Positions 1-6,266 of a DNA stretch of 6,365 nt are shown here, piece by piece. The stretch is from Trueperaceae bacterium (GTDB taxonomy: Bacteria > Deinococcota > Deinococci > Deinococcales > Trueperaceae): contig JAGXHO010000020.1 in the NCBI GenBank assembly GCA_024636105.1, positions 1 to 6,365 on the forward strand, read 5' to 3'. The stretch's first letter is position 1; each line of letters begins with the position of its first letter. Under the pieces are notes generated by a model. The model was given only the letters and a program-made list of their open reading frames with translations, was not told the origin of the DNA and ran no database searches. Both the position numbers and the translations under genes were made by a program.

Positions 1-1
1 C

Positions 2-442
2 GAGGGGATGGTCCGGCTCCCGATCGACGACGGCACGGTGGCGCTCACCGAGTACGCGAGCGGCGCTCAAGGGATGTTGCAGACCTCATACGTCGCGGTG
101 GGCAATTACCCCGGCGTGGAGATCCGCGTGTACGGCTCCAAGGGCGCGGCCGTCGCCCGATTGGTGGAAGAGGGTGGCGTGGCCGAGACCCTGACCTTCG
201 CCACGGCGGACTCGGTGGAGTTCCAGAACGTCGAGATCCCCACCGACCGGTTGCCGCCGGGTACGACGCTCCACACGCCATGGCCGGAGCTGTACTACCG
301 CAACCTGATTCGACATTTCATCGACGAGATCCTCGATGACCGCCCGGAGGAGTGCACCTTCTTCGACGGCGCAAAGAGTCAGGAGATCGTCGATGCGATC
401 GCTCGCTCGCACGTGGAGCGGGGTTGGGTGTCCCTGCCGTAG
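2..442 (+). CDS. Gfo/Idh/MocA-family oxidoreductase, C-terminal part (5' end cut by window edge)
   Basis: The frame is open from the left edge, so the true start lies outside; the ATG at base 8 is probably internal. The 146 visible residues resemble the C-terminal alpha/beta domain of Gfo/Idh/MocA oxidoreductases, which use NAD(P) to oxidise or reduce sugars, inositols and related polyols in the cytoplasm. Supporting features are a beta-rich stretch beginning VALTEYASG, the segment VEIRVYGSKGAA typical of this domain's sheet, and the closing helix with DGAKSQEIVDAIARS followed by GWVSLP, a usual family ending. The Rossmann fold and the catalytic EKP-type motif would lie upstream, so cofactor and substrate cannot be judged. 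The gene faces the nucleoside/peptide operon and is not part of it. It is less GC-rich than the operon (about 55-70% per 60-base line by eye). The family is fairly sure; the substrate is unknown. Confidence 0.75.
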   Translation, partial: EGMVRLPIDDGTVALTEYASGAQGMLQTSYVAVGNYPGVEIRVYGSKGAAVARLVEEGGVAETLTFATADSVEFQNVEIPTDRLPPGTTLHTPWPELYYRNLIRHFIDEILDDRPEECTFFDGAKSQEIVDAIARSHVERGWVSLP

Positions 443-471
443 CCACCGACGACCGTGACGGATACGAAGCA

Positions 472-492
472 CGGAAGCGAGTCTCGCTGCCG
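472..492. terminator. possible bidirectional terminator hairpin in the convergent gap
   Basis: In the 76-base gap between two convergent genes, bases 472-492 form a hairpin. AGCGA and TCGCT pair around a GTC loop, and CGG pairs with CCG outside an A-G mismatch. A 10-base perfect palindrome, CGGACGTCCG (491-500), adjoins it. No T-run follows on either strand, so this is not a classic intrinsic terminator. Position is the main argument; Rho-dependent ending is equally possible. Confidence 0.3.
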
Positions 493-518
493 GACGTCCG
501 CCGTATGCCCGAACGCGC

Positions 519-1652
519 CTACACAAGCCGCAGCGCGTCCACCAACCACGCGGCCACCCGCGCCAGGCCGCGCACGTCGATCCACTCGTCGACCGAGTGG
601 ATCTCGTGCATGCCGATCCCGACGTTGGCCGTCGGCAGCCCTTTCTGGTTGAACACGTTCGTGTCCGATCCGCCGATCGAGCGCACGGGGGTCACCGTCA
701 GGCCGTGGGCCGGCGCCGCGGCGCGCAGCCAGCGAAGCGGTAGCGCGTCGTCGTCCAACGCGTAGCCGTCGTAGAGCCGCCGGTGGGCGACTTCGACGCG
801 GGCGCCGAAGGGCGCGACGGCCGCCTCGGCGCCCTCGCGGACCTGAGCCAGCAGCCGCTCGAGCCGCTCCGCCTCGAAAGCCCGCGCTTCGCCCTCCAGC
901 ACGACCTCGTCGGGCACGACGTTGCTCGCACCGCCGCCGCGCACGCTCCCGAGGTTCGCGATCGCACCGTCGGGCTGCACACCCATGGGGAACGCGCGCA
1001 CGACCTCGGCCGCCGCCGCGATCGCGTGGACGCCGCGCTCGGGCTCGAGCGCCGCATGCGCACGACGCCCCCGCACCGTGATGGTCAGCGCCTCCTTGAA
1101 CACCGCGGACGCGATCACCTCGCCGACCACGACCTCACCGTCGAACACGAACCCGGCGTCGGCCCGGAGCGCAGCGACGTCGAGCGCGTGGGCGCCGCGC
1201 AAGCCGCGCTCCTCGCCCACGGTCAACACCACGATCAGCGTGGGCCGTCGCGCGTCCGGCAGGGCGCGCAGCGCATCCAGGACCTCGAGGACGACCGCCA
1301 CTCCCGCCTTGTCGTCGGCGCCGAGGACCTGGCGTCCATTCGTGCGCACCACGTCGCCGTCGACGAACGGCGCGAGCGGCTCTCCGGGCACCAGCGGCAC
1401 CGTGTCGACGTGCGCGTTCAGCACGACGCGCTCCGGGCGTCCGCCCGGCAGCTCGGCGATCAGGTTGCCGGCCTCGCCGCCGACCGCGGCGGCCGCGTCG
1501 TCCTCGCGCACCACGAGCCCCCACCCCGCCAGCTCCGCGGCGAGGGCGTCGACGACCCTCCGCTCTTCGCCGCTCGGGCTCGGGATGGCGCACAGCGCGA
1601 CCAGCCGATCGCGCAGCCGCGTCGTCCGCGCCGCGAACGCCTCGTCGGTCAC
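519..1652 (-). CDS. PepT-like M20-family zinc metallopeptidase (YqjE type)
   Basis: This 377-residue cytoplasmic metallo-aminopeptidase or amidohydrolase matches the size of PepT-like/YqjE proteins. The expected M20 metal site is complete: H81 and D83 in AHVDTVP, D113 in GADDKAG, the catalytic base and ligand pair E147-E148 in GEERG, D171 in FDGE, and H352 in MHEIHSVDEW near the C-terminus. The central part, roughly 184-290, is the inserted dimerisation domain; it contains GRRAHA, whose H199 is at the place of the histidine that reaches into the partner subunit's active site. The start is the GTG at 1652, whose GTGA overlaps the ade stop; there is no clear Shine-Dalgarno site, so translation probably depends on coupling. 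Longer upstream extension runs through ade in another frame and is rejected. It is the last gene of the operon. Likely substrates are di- or tripeptides or another N-acyl amino acid; AllC-type purine-pathway amidohydrolases are a less likely alternative. Confidence 0.88.
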   Translation of the reverse strand: MTDEAFAARTTRLRDRLVALCAIPSPSGEERRVVDALAAELAGWGLVVREDDAAAAVGGEAGNLIAELPGGRPERVVLNAHVDTVPLVPGEPLAPFVDGDVVRTNGRQVLGADDKAGVAVVLEVLDALRALPDARRPTLIVVLTVGEERGLRGAHALDVAALRADAGFVFDGEVVVGEVIASAVFKEALTITVRGRRAHAALEPERGVHAIAAAAEVVRAFPMGVQPDGAIANLGSVRGGGASNVVPDEVVLEGEARAFEAERLERLLAQVREGAEAAVAPFGARVEVAHRRLYDGYALDDDALPLRWLRAAAPAHGLTVTPVRSIGGSDTNVFNQKGLPTANVGIGMHEIHSVDEWIDVRGLARVAAWLVDALRLV

Positions 1653-3373
1653 GCCGAAACCAACGGCGGCAACACCCGCCGCCGCGCCACGTCGACGATC
1701 CCCTTGTCGCTGATCTTCCAGTCGGGGCTGACCGTGAGCGGCAGCAGCGTCAGGAGCAGCACCGGGTGCTTCACCGACGCACCCGCGGCGCGCAGTCCGC
1801 GCTCGAGGGCGTCGAAGCGCTCCGCAACCACCTCGATGGGGTCGTCGGACAGCAACCCCACGAGCGGCAGCGGCAACACCTCGACCCCGGTGCCGTCGTC
1901 GGGCGCGAACGCCATCCCGCCGCCGATGGCGAGCATCGCGGCGAGCGCCTCGGCCATCGCCGCCGGCGTCCGACCGAAGACGAATACGTTGTGGCTGTCG
2001 TGCGCGAACGAACTCGCCCACGCCCCGCGGCGCAGGCCGAAGCCGGCGACCAGCGCGACCTCGAAGCGAGCGGGCAGCGAGTCCGCAGCGACCAGCGCCG
2101 CGCGCGGGATCACCAGCGCCAGCGCCAGGTCGTCGTCGACCGGTGCCCCGTCGACGACCGCCACGTCGCGCTCCTCGAGGTGGGTGTAGCTGTTGACCGG
2201 ATCGACCACCACGACCCGCGCGCGCACCGTCGCCGAACCACGCCCGGTCGGCAGCCCCAGGCGTTCCGCCGGCACCGAGCGCACGCCGAACCCGGGCGTA
2301 GCCGGCGGTGCGGGCGTCGCGGCGTCCACCGGCAGGGCGCGGCCCGCCTCGGCGACGACCCGCCCGCCCACGACCACCTGCCGCGGCGGGAACGATGCCA
2401 GCGCGTCGGTCACCAGCCAGTCGGCGCGCGCGCCGGGGGCGAGGACGCCCAGATCGTGGAGGCCCAGGTAGTTCGCGGGGCGCAGCGTGGCCGCGGCGAT
2501 CGCGTCGAGCGGGGCCCAACCGTGCGCGACGGCGAGCTCCACGATGCGGCTCACATGCCCGGAGGTCAGCCGGTTGGGCATGACGTCGTCGGTGATCAGC
2601 AGCACGCGGCTCCGGTCGGGGAGCGCCATGACGGCGGCCACCACGTCGCGCGTGAGCGACTTCTCCTGAAGCATCACCCACAAGCCCTTGCGCAGCTGCT
2701 CGCGCAATTTGTCGGGGGTCGAGAGCGTGTGGTCCGATCGGACGCCGTGCGCGACGTACCGCGAGAGCTCGGGCCCGGTCAGGGTCGGCACGTGCCCCTC
2801 GAGGCTCAGGCCCGCGTCCACCGCCGCACGCACCATCGCGACCAGGTGCGGGTCGCCGTCGACCAGCCCCTGGAAGTCCAGCAGCGCGCCCAACGCCACC
2901 AGGCCCGGCTCCCGGGCCAGGTCCGCCACGTCCTCTGGGCGCACCCTGGCGTTCGGCGTCTCGACGCCCGCCGTCGTCGTGGGCACGCAGCTCGAGATCG
3001 CCGAGTAGACGCGCTGCGGCAGACCCTGGCTGGCGCGGATCATCCAGCGGATGCCCTCGGCTCCGGCGACGTTCGCGACTTCGTGCGGGTCCTGCAGGAT
3101 CGTCGTGGTGCCGTGCGGCAGCGCCGCCTCGGCGAAGCGTCGAGGGGTGACCAGGCTCGACTCGATGTGCATGTGCACGTCGAGCAAGCCCGGCTGGACC
3201 ACGGCGCCGCGCAGGTCGACCCGCTCGCGGGCCGGCAGCTCGTCGGGCGACGGCGGCTCGCCCGCCTCGACCTCGACGAAGCGCCCGTCCTGCACCGCGA
3301 ACCAACCCCGGTACACGGTCTGGGTGACGACGTCGACCAGCTCGGCGCCGTGGACGAGCAGGTCGCGCGTCAC
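1649..3373 (-). CDS. ade: adenine deaminase (bridging-Glu position is Ala)
   Basis: This 574-residue protein is close in length to E. coli Ade (588) and is recognisable end to end. The family converts adenine to hypoxanthine and ammonia in the cytoplasm, using a metal centre in an amidohydrolase barrel. Visible motifs are PGLLDVHMHIESS (H67, H69), LPHGTTT, DPHEVANV (95-102), SSCVP (127-131), GHVP (H194), RSDH (H215), TDD (261-263), the amidohydrolase-like APGARADW, and the Ade-specific C-terminal domain with GFGLRRGA, AHDSHN (457-462), GLLSDDP and SDKG. Against E. coli Ade as I remember it, the metal-bridging Glu185 in GLAEMMNYPG aligns with Ala163 in ALGALLDFQG, so activity on adenine is not certain. 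The start is the GTG at 3373, whose GTGA overlaps the phosphorylase stop; no Shine-Dalgarno site precedes it. The phosphorylase just upstream could supply its adenine. Family is sure, exact reaction less so. Confidence 0.88.
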   Translation of the reverse strand: MTRDLLVHGAELVDVVTQTVYRGWFAVQDGRFVEVEAGEPPSPDELPARERVDLRGAVVQPGLLDVHMHIESSLVTPRRFAEAALPHGTTTILQDPHEVANVAGAEGIRWMIRASQGLPQRVYSAISSCVPTTTAGVETPNARVRPEDVADLAREPGLVALGALLDFQGLVDGDPHLVAMVRAAVDAGLSLEGHVPTLTGPELSRYVAHGVRSDHTLSTPDKLREQLRKGLWVMLQEKSLTRDVVAAVMALPDRSRVLLITDDVMPNRLTSGHVSRIVELAVAHGWAPLDAIAAATLRPANYLGLHDLGVLAPGARADWLVTDALASFPPRQVVVGGRVVAEAGRALPVDAATPAPPATPGFGVRSVPAERLGLPTGRGSATVRARVVVVDPVNSYTHLEERDVAVVDGAPVDDDLALALVIPRAALVAADSLPARFEVALVAGFGLRRGAWASSFAHDSHNVFVFGRTPAAMAEALAAMLAIGGGMAFAPDDGTGVEVLPLPLVGLLSDDPIEVVAERFDALERGLRAAGASVKHPVLLLTLLPLTVSPDWKISDKGIVDVARRRVLPPLVSA

Positions 3374-4119
3374 GCGGCCGCTGCGTGGAGGTCGTCCACC
3401 GCCCGGATCGCGATCTGGATGGTGGTCGCCTCCACCTTGCGGTAGAGCGCCTCTTTCTCGGTCATGGTCGGCTGCTCGGCGAGCCAGATGTTCGAGTCGG
3501 TGCCCAGCACGGCGCCCACCTTGACCCCCAAGAGCGAGCCGACGACGAACACCGTCGAACACTCCTGCTCGGCGGCGATCACGCCTGCGTCGGTCAGCTG
3601 CTGGTTGAGCCCGTGGTCGCGGCGATAGAAGGCGTCGCGGGTGTAGACGATGCCCTCGTACGCGCGCTTCCCGAGCACGCCCTCGGCCGCCTGACGAAGC
3701 GCGAGGGTGACGTCCAGGTCGGCGACGGCAGGGTACGGGAGCGGGATGTAGTCCTGCGAGGTCCCCTCGCCGCGGAAGGCGCCGGTGACCACGACCACGG
3801 AGCCGATCGGCACGTGCGGCTGGCGACCGCCCGACGAACCGACGCGGATGAAGTGGGTGGCGCCCACGCGCGTCAGCTCCTCGACCGCGATCGAGGCCGA
3901 CGGACCGCCGATGCCGGTCGAACAGACGCTGACCGGGGTGCCGGCGGCGGTGGTGCCCGTGTAGAGCACGTACTCGCGGTTGCGCGCGACCAGGTGCTTG
4001 GTGGCGAAGGCGTCGGCGATGCGTTCGGCGCGGCCGGGGTCGCCGGGGATCAGGACGTACGGGGCGACGTCGCCGGGGAGCGCGCGGACGTGGCGTTGCG
4101 GGTTCACGGGTTCGGTCAT
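3370..4119 (-). CDS. nucleoside phosphorylase, PNP/UDP family (uridine-phosphorylase-like, purine use suspected)
   Basis: This 249-residue protein is about the length of E. coli Udp (253). The family splits nucleosides with phosphate into free base and (deoxy)ribose-1-phosphate, usually as a hexamer in the cytoplasm. Visible motifs are the phosphate loop GDPGR (26-30), R48, the full uridine-phosphorylase signature STGIGGPSASIAVEEL (67-82), IRVGSSGG (91-98), and the ribose-binding E-x-E (E184, E186). Where Udp has FYPGQER, whose Gln and Arg read uracil, this protein has FYRRDHG, and an Asp (D208 in GTDSN) lies at or beside the base-binding Asp of purine phosphorylases. With ade immediately downstream, purine nucleosides are a better guess than uridine. 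The ATG start overlaps the preceding ATPase stop (ATGA) and has a strong AGGAGG seven bases upstream. Family assignment is firm; specificity is inferred. Confidence 0.88.
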   Translation of the reverse strand: MTEPVNPQRHVRALPGDVAPYVLIPGDPGRAERIADAFATKHLVARNREYVLYTGTTAAGTPVSVCSTGIGGPSASIAVEELTRVGATHFIRVGSSGGRQPHVPIGSVVVVTGAFRGEGTSQDYIPLPYPAVADLDVTLALRQAAEGVLGKRAYEGIVYTRDAFYRRDHGLNQQLTDAGVIAAEQECSTVFVVGSLLGVKVGAVLGTDSNIWLAEQPTMTEKEALYRKVEATTIQIAIRAVDDLHAAAA

Positions 4120-5189
4120 GAGGGTTCCTCCTGGGGGATGGCCGGCGTGAGCGGCGTGGTCGTCGGCAGTTCCAGGCCGGCGAGGCGCTCGTCGGCCCGG
4201 TGGCAGGCGACGGACACGCCCCCTCCGACGTCCTGCAGCTCGGGGACGTCGCGGCGGCAGACGTCCACGGCGATCGGGCAGCGCGGGTGGAAGGCGCAGC
4301 CGCTGGGCAGCTGAACCGGCGAGGGCACGTCGCCGCTCACCTCGACGTGCGCGCGACCGCGGACGGCCGGGCTGGGGTCGGGGAGCGGGGTGGCGTCGAC
4401 GAGCGCCGCCGTGTAGGGGTGCACGGGGCGAGCGAAGACCGCGCCCACCGGGCCGGTCTCGATGATGCGCCCGAGGTACATGACGCCCACGCGGCGGGCG
4501 ACGTTGCGCACGACCGCGAGGTCGTGGCTGATCATCAGGAAGGCCACGCCGCGCTCGCGCTGGATGCGGTCGAGCAGCGTCAGTACCTGGGCGCGGACGC
4601 TGATGTCGAGCGCCGAGACCGGTTCGTCGGCCACGACCAGCTCGGGTTCGGGCGCGAGCGCGCGCGCGATGCCCACGCGTTGCCGCTGACCGCCGGAGAG
4701 CTCGTGCGGCAGCCGGTCGAGGAACGACTCGGCGGGCGTGAGGCCGACGTCTTCGAGCAGCCGCACGACGCCCGCGCGCACCGCGACGCGGTCGCTCGCG
4801 GGGACCGCACCCGAGACGGTGAGGGCCGTGGAGATGATCTGGCGGAGGGTCTTGCGCGGGTTGAGGCTGGCGTTCGAGTCCTGGAACACCACCTGCACGC
4901 GCCGCCGGAAGCGGGCGCGCTCCGCGGGGCCCAGCGCCTCCATCGCGGTGCCGTGGAAGCTCAGGCTACCGCTCGTGCGCGGCTCGAGGCCGAGCACCAT
5001 CCGCGCGGTCGTGGTCTTGCCGCAGCCGCTCTCGCCGACGAGCGCGAAGGTCTCGCCGACGCCGACCTCGAAGTCGACGCCGTTGACCGCGTGCACGACG
5101 CGCCGCGCGCCGAACAGCCGGCGACCGCTGGCGAAGTGCTTGACCAAGCCGCGCGCTTCGAGGAGCACGGGCGCACCGGCTTCGCTCAC
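4116..5189 (-). CDS. ABC transporter ATP-binding protein, DppF/OppF type
   Basis: This 357-residue cytoplasmic ATPase belongs to a peptide/nickel-class importer and would pair with the DppD-type subunit encoded just upstream. Its parts occur in the expected order: Walker A GESGCGKT (52-59), Q-loop Q103 in VFQDSNASLNP, signature LSGGQ (164-168), Walker B LVVADEP (184-190), D-loop SALD and switch H222. GESGCGKTTTAR and the long linker before Walker A fit the DppF side of the pair. The C-terminal oligopeptide-transporter domain contains HPYTAAL and four cysteines (C298, C304, C311, C329) in the pattern linked to a [4Fe-4S] cluster in related proteins. The start is the GTG at 5189: its GTGA overlaps the upstream stop and GGAGGT lies six bases before it. 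The frame stays open further upstream, but that part is a shadow of the DppD-type gene. The last 15 or so residues are low-complexity. The transported substrate cannot be read from this subunit. Confidence 0.92.
   Translation of the reverse strand: MSEAGAPVLLEARGLVKHFASGRRLFGARRVVHAVNGVDFEVGVGETFALVGESGCGKTTTARMVLGLEPRTSGSLSFHGTAMEALGPAERARFRRRVQVVFQDSNASLNPRKTLRQIISTALTVSGAVPASDRVAVRAGVVRLLEDVGLTPAESFLDRLPHELSGGQRQRVGIARALAPEPELVVADEPVSALDISVRAQVLTLLDRIQRERGVAFLMISHDLAVVRNVARRVGVMYLGRIIETGPVGAVFARPVHPYTAALVDATPLPDPSPAVRGRAHVEVSGDVPSPVQLPSGCAFHPRCPIAVDVCRRDVPELQDVGGGVSVACHRADERLAGLELPTTTPLTPAIPQEEPS
4127..4132 (-). promoter_or_regulatory. ribosome binding site of the nucleoside phosphorylase
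   Basis: On the minus strand this reads AGGAGG, seven bases before the ATG at 4119. It is the strongest Shine-Dalgarno site in the window. It lies inside the last codons of the DppF-type ATPase gene, so the phosphorylase can be initiated independently as well as by coupling. Confidence 0.8.
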
Positions 5190-6262
5190 GAGGCCACCTC
5201 CGTGGCTGCGGGCGCGTGCGCGGGATCGTGCAACCAGCACGCGACGAGGCCCGGACCGTCCGGCCGCGGCGCCAACGGCGGCGCCTCGCGCGTGCAGACG
5301 TCCATGGCGTGCGGGCAGCGCGGATGGAAGCGGCAACCCGGTGGCGGGTCGGCCAAGTCCGGCACGCTCCCCTCGATCGCCACCCGGATCGCCTTGGGGG
5401 TCGCGAGGTCGAGCACGCCGTCGAGCAGTCCCTGGGTGTAGGGGTGCTGCGGCCGCGCGAACAGTTCGGCCACCGGCGCGTCCTCGACGACGCGGCCGGC
5501 GTACATCACAACCACAGCCTCGCAAACTTCGGCGACCACGCCCAGGTCATGGGTGATCAGCAGCATCGCGACGCCGCGCTCGCGCTGCAGCCGCGCCATC
5601 AGCCGCAGGACTTGCGCCTGGATGGTCACGTCGAGCGCCGTCGTCGGCTCGTCAGCCACCACCAGCGAGGGGCGGCAGGCGAGCGCGCTGGCGATGCCGA
5701 CGCGCTGGCTCTGGCCGCCGGAGAGCTCGTGCGGGTAGCGGCGCGCGACCTCGGGCGACAGCCCCACGTCCGTGAGGAGCTCCGCGATGCGCGCCTCGGC
5801 CCCCTGGCCCATGGCGTGCGCCTGGAGCTGCTGCTCGAGCTGGCGCCCCACGGTCAGCACCGGGTTGAGGTACGAGGCGGGGTCCTGGAAGATCATCCCC
5901 ACCTCGCGGCCGCGTACCGCGCGCATCTGCCCGTCGCTCAGGCCTCGTAGGTCGCGGCCGTTCAGGAGGACCTCGCCGCCCGTCACCCGCGCGGTCTTGG
6001 TCGGAAACAGCCGCAGGATCGAGAAGGCGGTCATCGACTTGCCGCTACCGCTCTCGCCAACCAACCCAACCACTTCGCCCGCGCGCACCGCGAGCGAGAC
6101 GCCGTCGACGGGGCGCACGAGCCCCCGCACGCTGCGGATCTCGGTGGTCACGCCGCGGAGCTCGAGGACGGGGGCGTCATCGGCGCGGTTCCCGCTGTCG
6201 GCGCGGTTCCCGCTCTCAGCGGGAACCGCAACCTGATGGGCGCGCGCCTTCTGCGCGCCCAT
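5186..6262 (-). CDS. ABC transporter ATP-binding protein, DppD/OppD type, with a repeat-derived N-terminal extension
   Basis: This 358-residue ATPase is the first of the two that would drive a dipeptide/oligopeptide/nickel-class importer at the inner face of the membrane. Landmarks are Walker A GESGSGKS (69-76), Q-loop Q126 in [11 protein letters not shown], signature LSGGQ (180-184), Walker B LVVADEP (200-206), D-loop TALD (208-211) and switch H238. The C-terminal domain has [10 protein letters not shown] and four cysteines (C310, C316, C323, C342), a possible [4Fe-4S] site. The conserved fold begins near residue 31 (PVLELRGV). The 30 residues before it are unusual and contain the tandem repeat [12 protein letters not shown], encoded by inverted and direct DNA repeats. 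The ATG at 6262 overlaps the permease stop as TGATG and is the only usable start, because no in-frame ATG or GTG follows before the conserved domain. A GGAAGG lies six bases upstream of it. Confidence 0.92.
   Translation of the reverse strand: MGAQKARAHQVAVPAESGNRADSGNRADDAPVLELRGVTTEIRSVRGLVRPVDGVSLAVRAGEVVGLVGESGSGKSMTAFSILRLFPTKTARVTGGEVLLNGRDLRGLSDGQMRAVRGREVGMIFQDPASYLNPVLTVGRQLEQQLQAHAMGQGAEARIAELLTDVGLSPEVARRYPHELSGGQSQRVGIASALACRPSLVVADEPTTALDVTIQAQVLRLMARLQRERGVAMLLITHDLGVVAEVCEAVVVMYAGRVVEDAPVAELFARPQHPYTQGLLDGVLDLATPKAIRVAIEGSVPDLADPPPGCRFHPRCPHAMDVCTREAPPLAPRPDGPGLVACWLHDPAHAPAATEVAS
5196..5201 (-). promoter_or_regulatory. ribosome binding site of the DppF-type ATPase
   Basis: The minus strand reads GGAGGT six bases ahead of the GTG at 5189. 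This supports that start over longer in-frame alternatives running back into the preceding gene. Confidence 0.72.
6180..6214. repeat. 17-base tandem direct repeat, period 18
   Basis: Bases 6180-6196 and 6198-6214 are identical (TCGGCGCGGTTCCCGCT). With one more base each they make two 18-base units, which encode the duplicated SGNRAD at about residues 17-28 of the DppD-type protein. The repeat contains the 12-base left arm of the hairpin at 6203-6229, so that arm exists twice and the two copies could compete for the same partner. Confidence 0.85.
6203..6229. repeat. perfect 12-base inverted repeat with 3-base loop
   Basis: Arms GCGGTTCCCGCT (6203-6214) and AGCGGGAACCGC (6218-6229) are exact reverse complements around CTC. 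The hairpin lies within codons 12-20 of the DppD-type gene. It would be very stable in mRNA. No U-run follows on the transcribed strand, so it does not look like a terminator. Confidence 0.85.
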
Positions 6263-6266
6263 CAGG
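6232..6266 (-). promoter_or_regulatory. perfect 14-bp hairpin containing the DppD-type start codon
   Basis: Arms 6232-6245 and 6253-6266 (CCTGATGGGCGCGC and its exact complement) enclose a 7-base loop, AGAAGGC on the mRNA strand. The 5' arm in the mRNA contains both the permease TGA and the ATG of the DppD-type gene, leaving the Shine-Dalgarno site just outside. When folded, it would hide the start codon until a ribosome finishing the permease opens it. The structure is seen directly; its regulatory role is inferred. Confidence 0.65.

Noticed and set aside
519..1652. The M20 protein as an allantoate or N-carbamoyl amidohydrolase that would complete a purine catabolic pathway
   Set aside because: Motifs such as GADDKAG, GEERG and MHEIHSVDEW look more like PepT/YqjE peptidases, and no other allantoin-pathway gene is present. 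It is kept only as a weak alternative.
1653..3305. A 928-codon minus-strand open frame joining the M20 gene to a long upstream stretch
   Set aside because: The upstream part overlaps ade in another frame and is an Arg/Gly/Ala-rich translation without domains. The ade reading shows family motifs throughout, and the GTGA overlap gives the M20 gene a clean start.
1766..3445. Long plus-strand open frames opposite ade, the M20 gene and the ATPases (for example 783-2189, 1766-3445, 3385-4314, 4200-5441)
   Set aside because: They are antisense shadows caused by very high GC. They are rich in Arg, His and Asp, lack recognisable motifs and have no ribosome binding sites in context.
5190..5525. Upstream extension of the DppF-type ATPase frame
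   Set aside because: It lies wholly inside the DppD-type gene in a different frame and is low-complexity. The GTG at 5189 has both a Shine-Dalgarno site and an NTGA overlap.
6180..6229. Direct and inverted repeats as a CRISPR fragment
   Set aside because: There are only two 17-base units separated by one base, with no spacers and with coding continuity.
6203..6266. The two hairpins as an intrinsic terminator or attenuator end point
   Set aside because: No U-run follows either stem on the minus strand, and they sit inside codons of a gene whose full length and motifs are intact.
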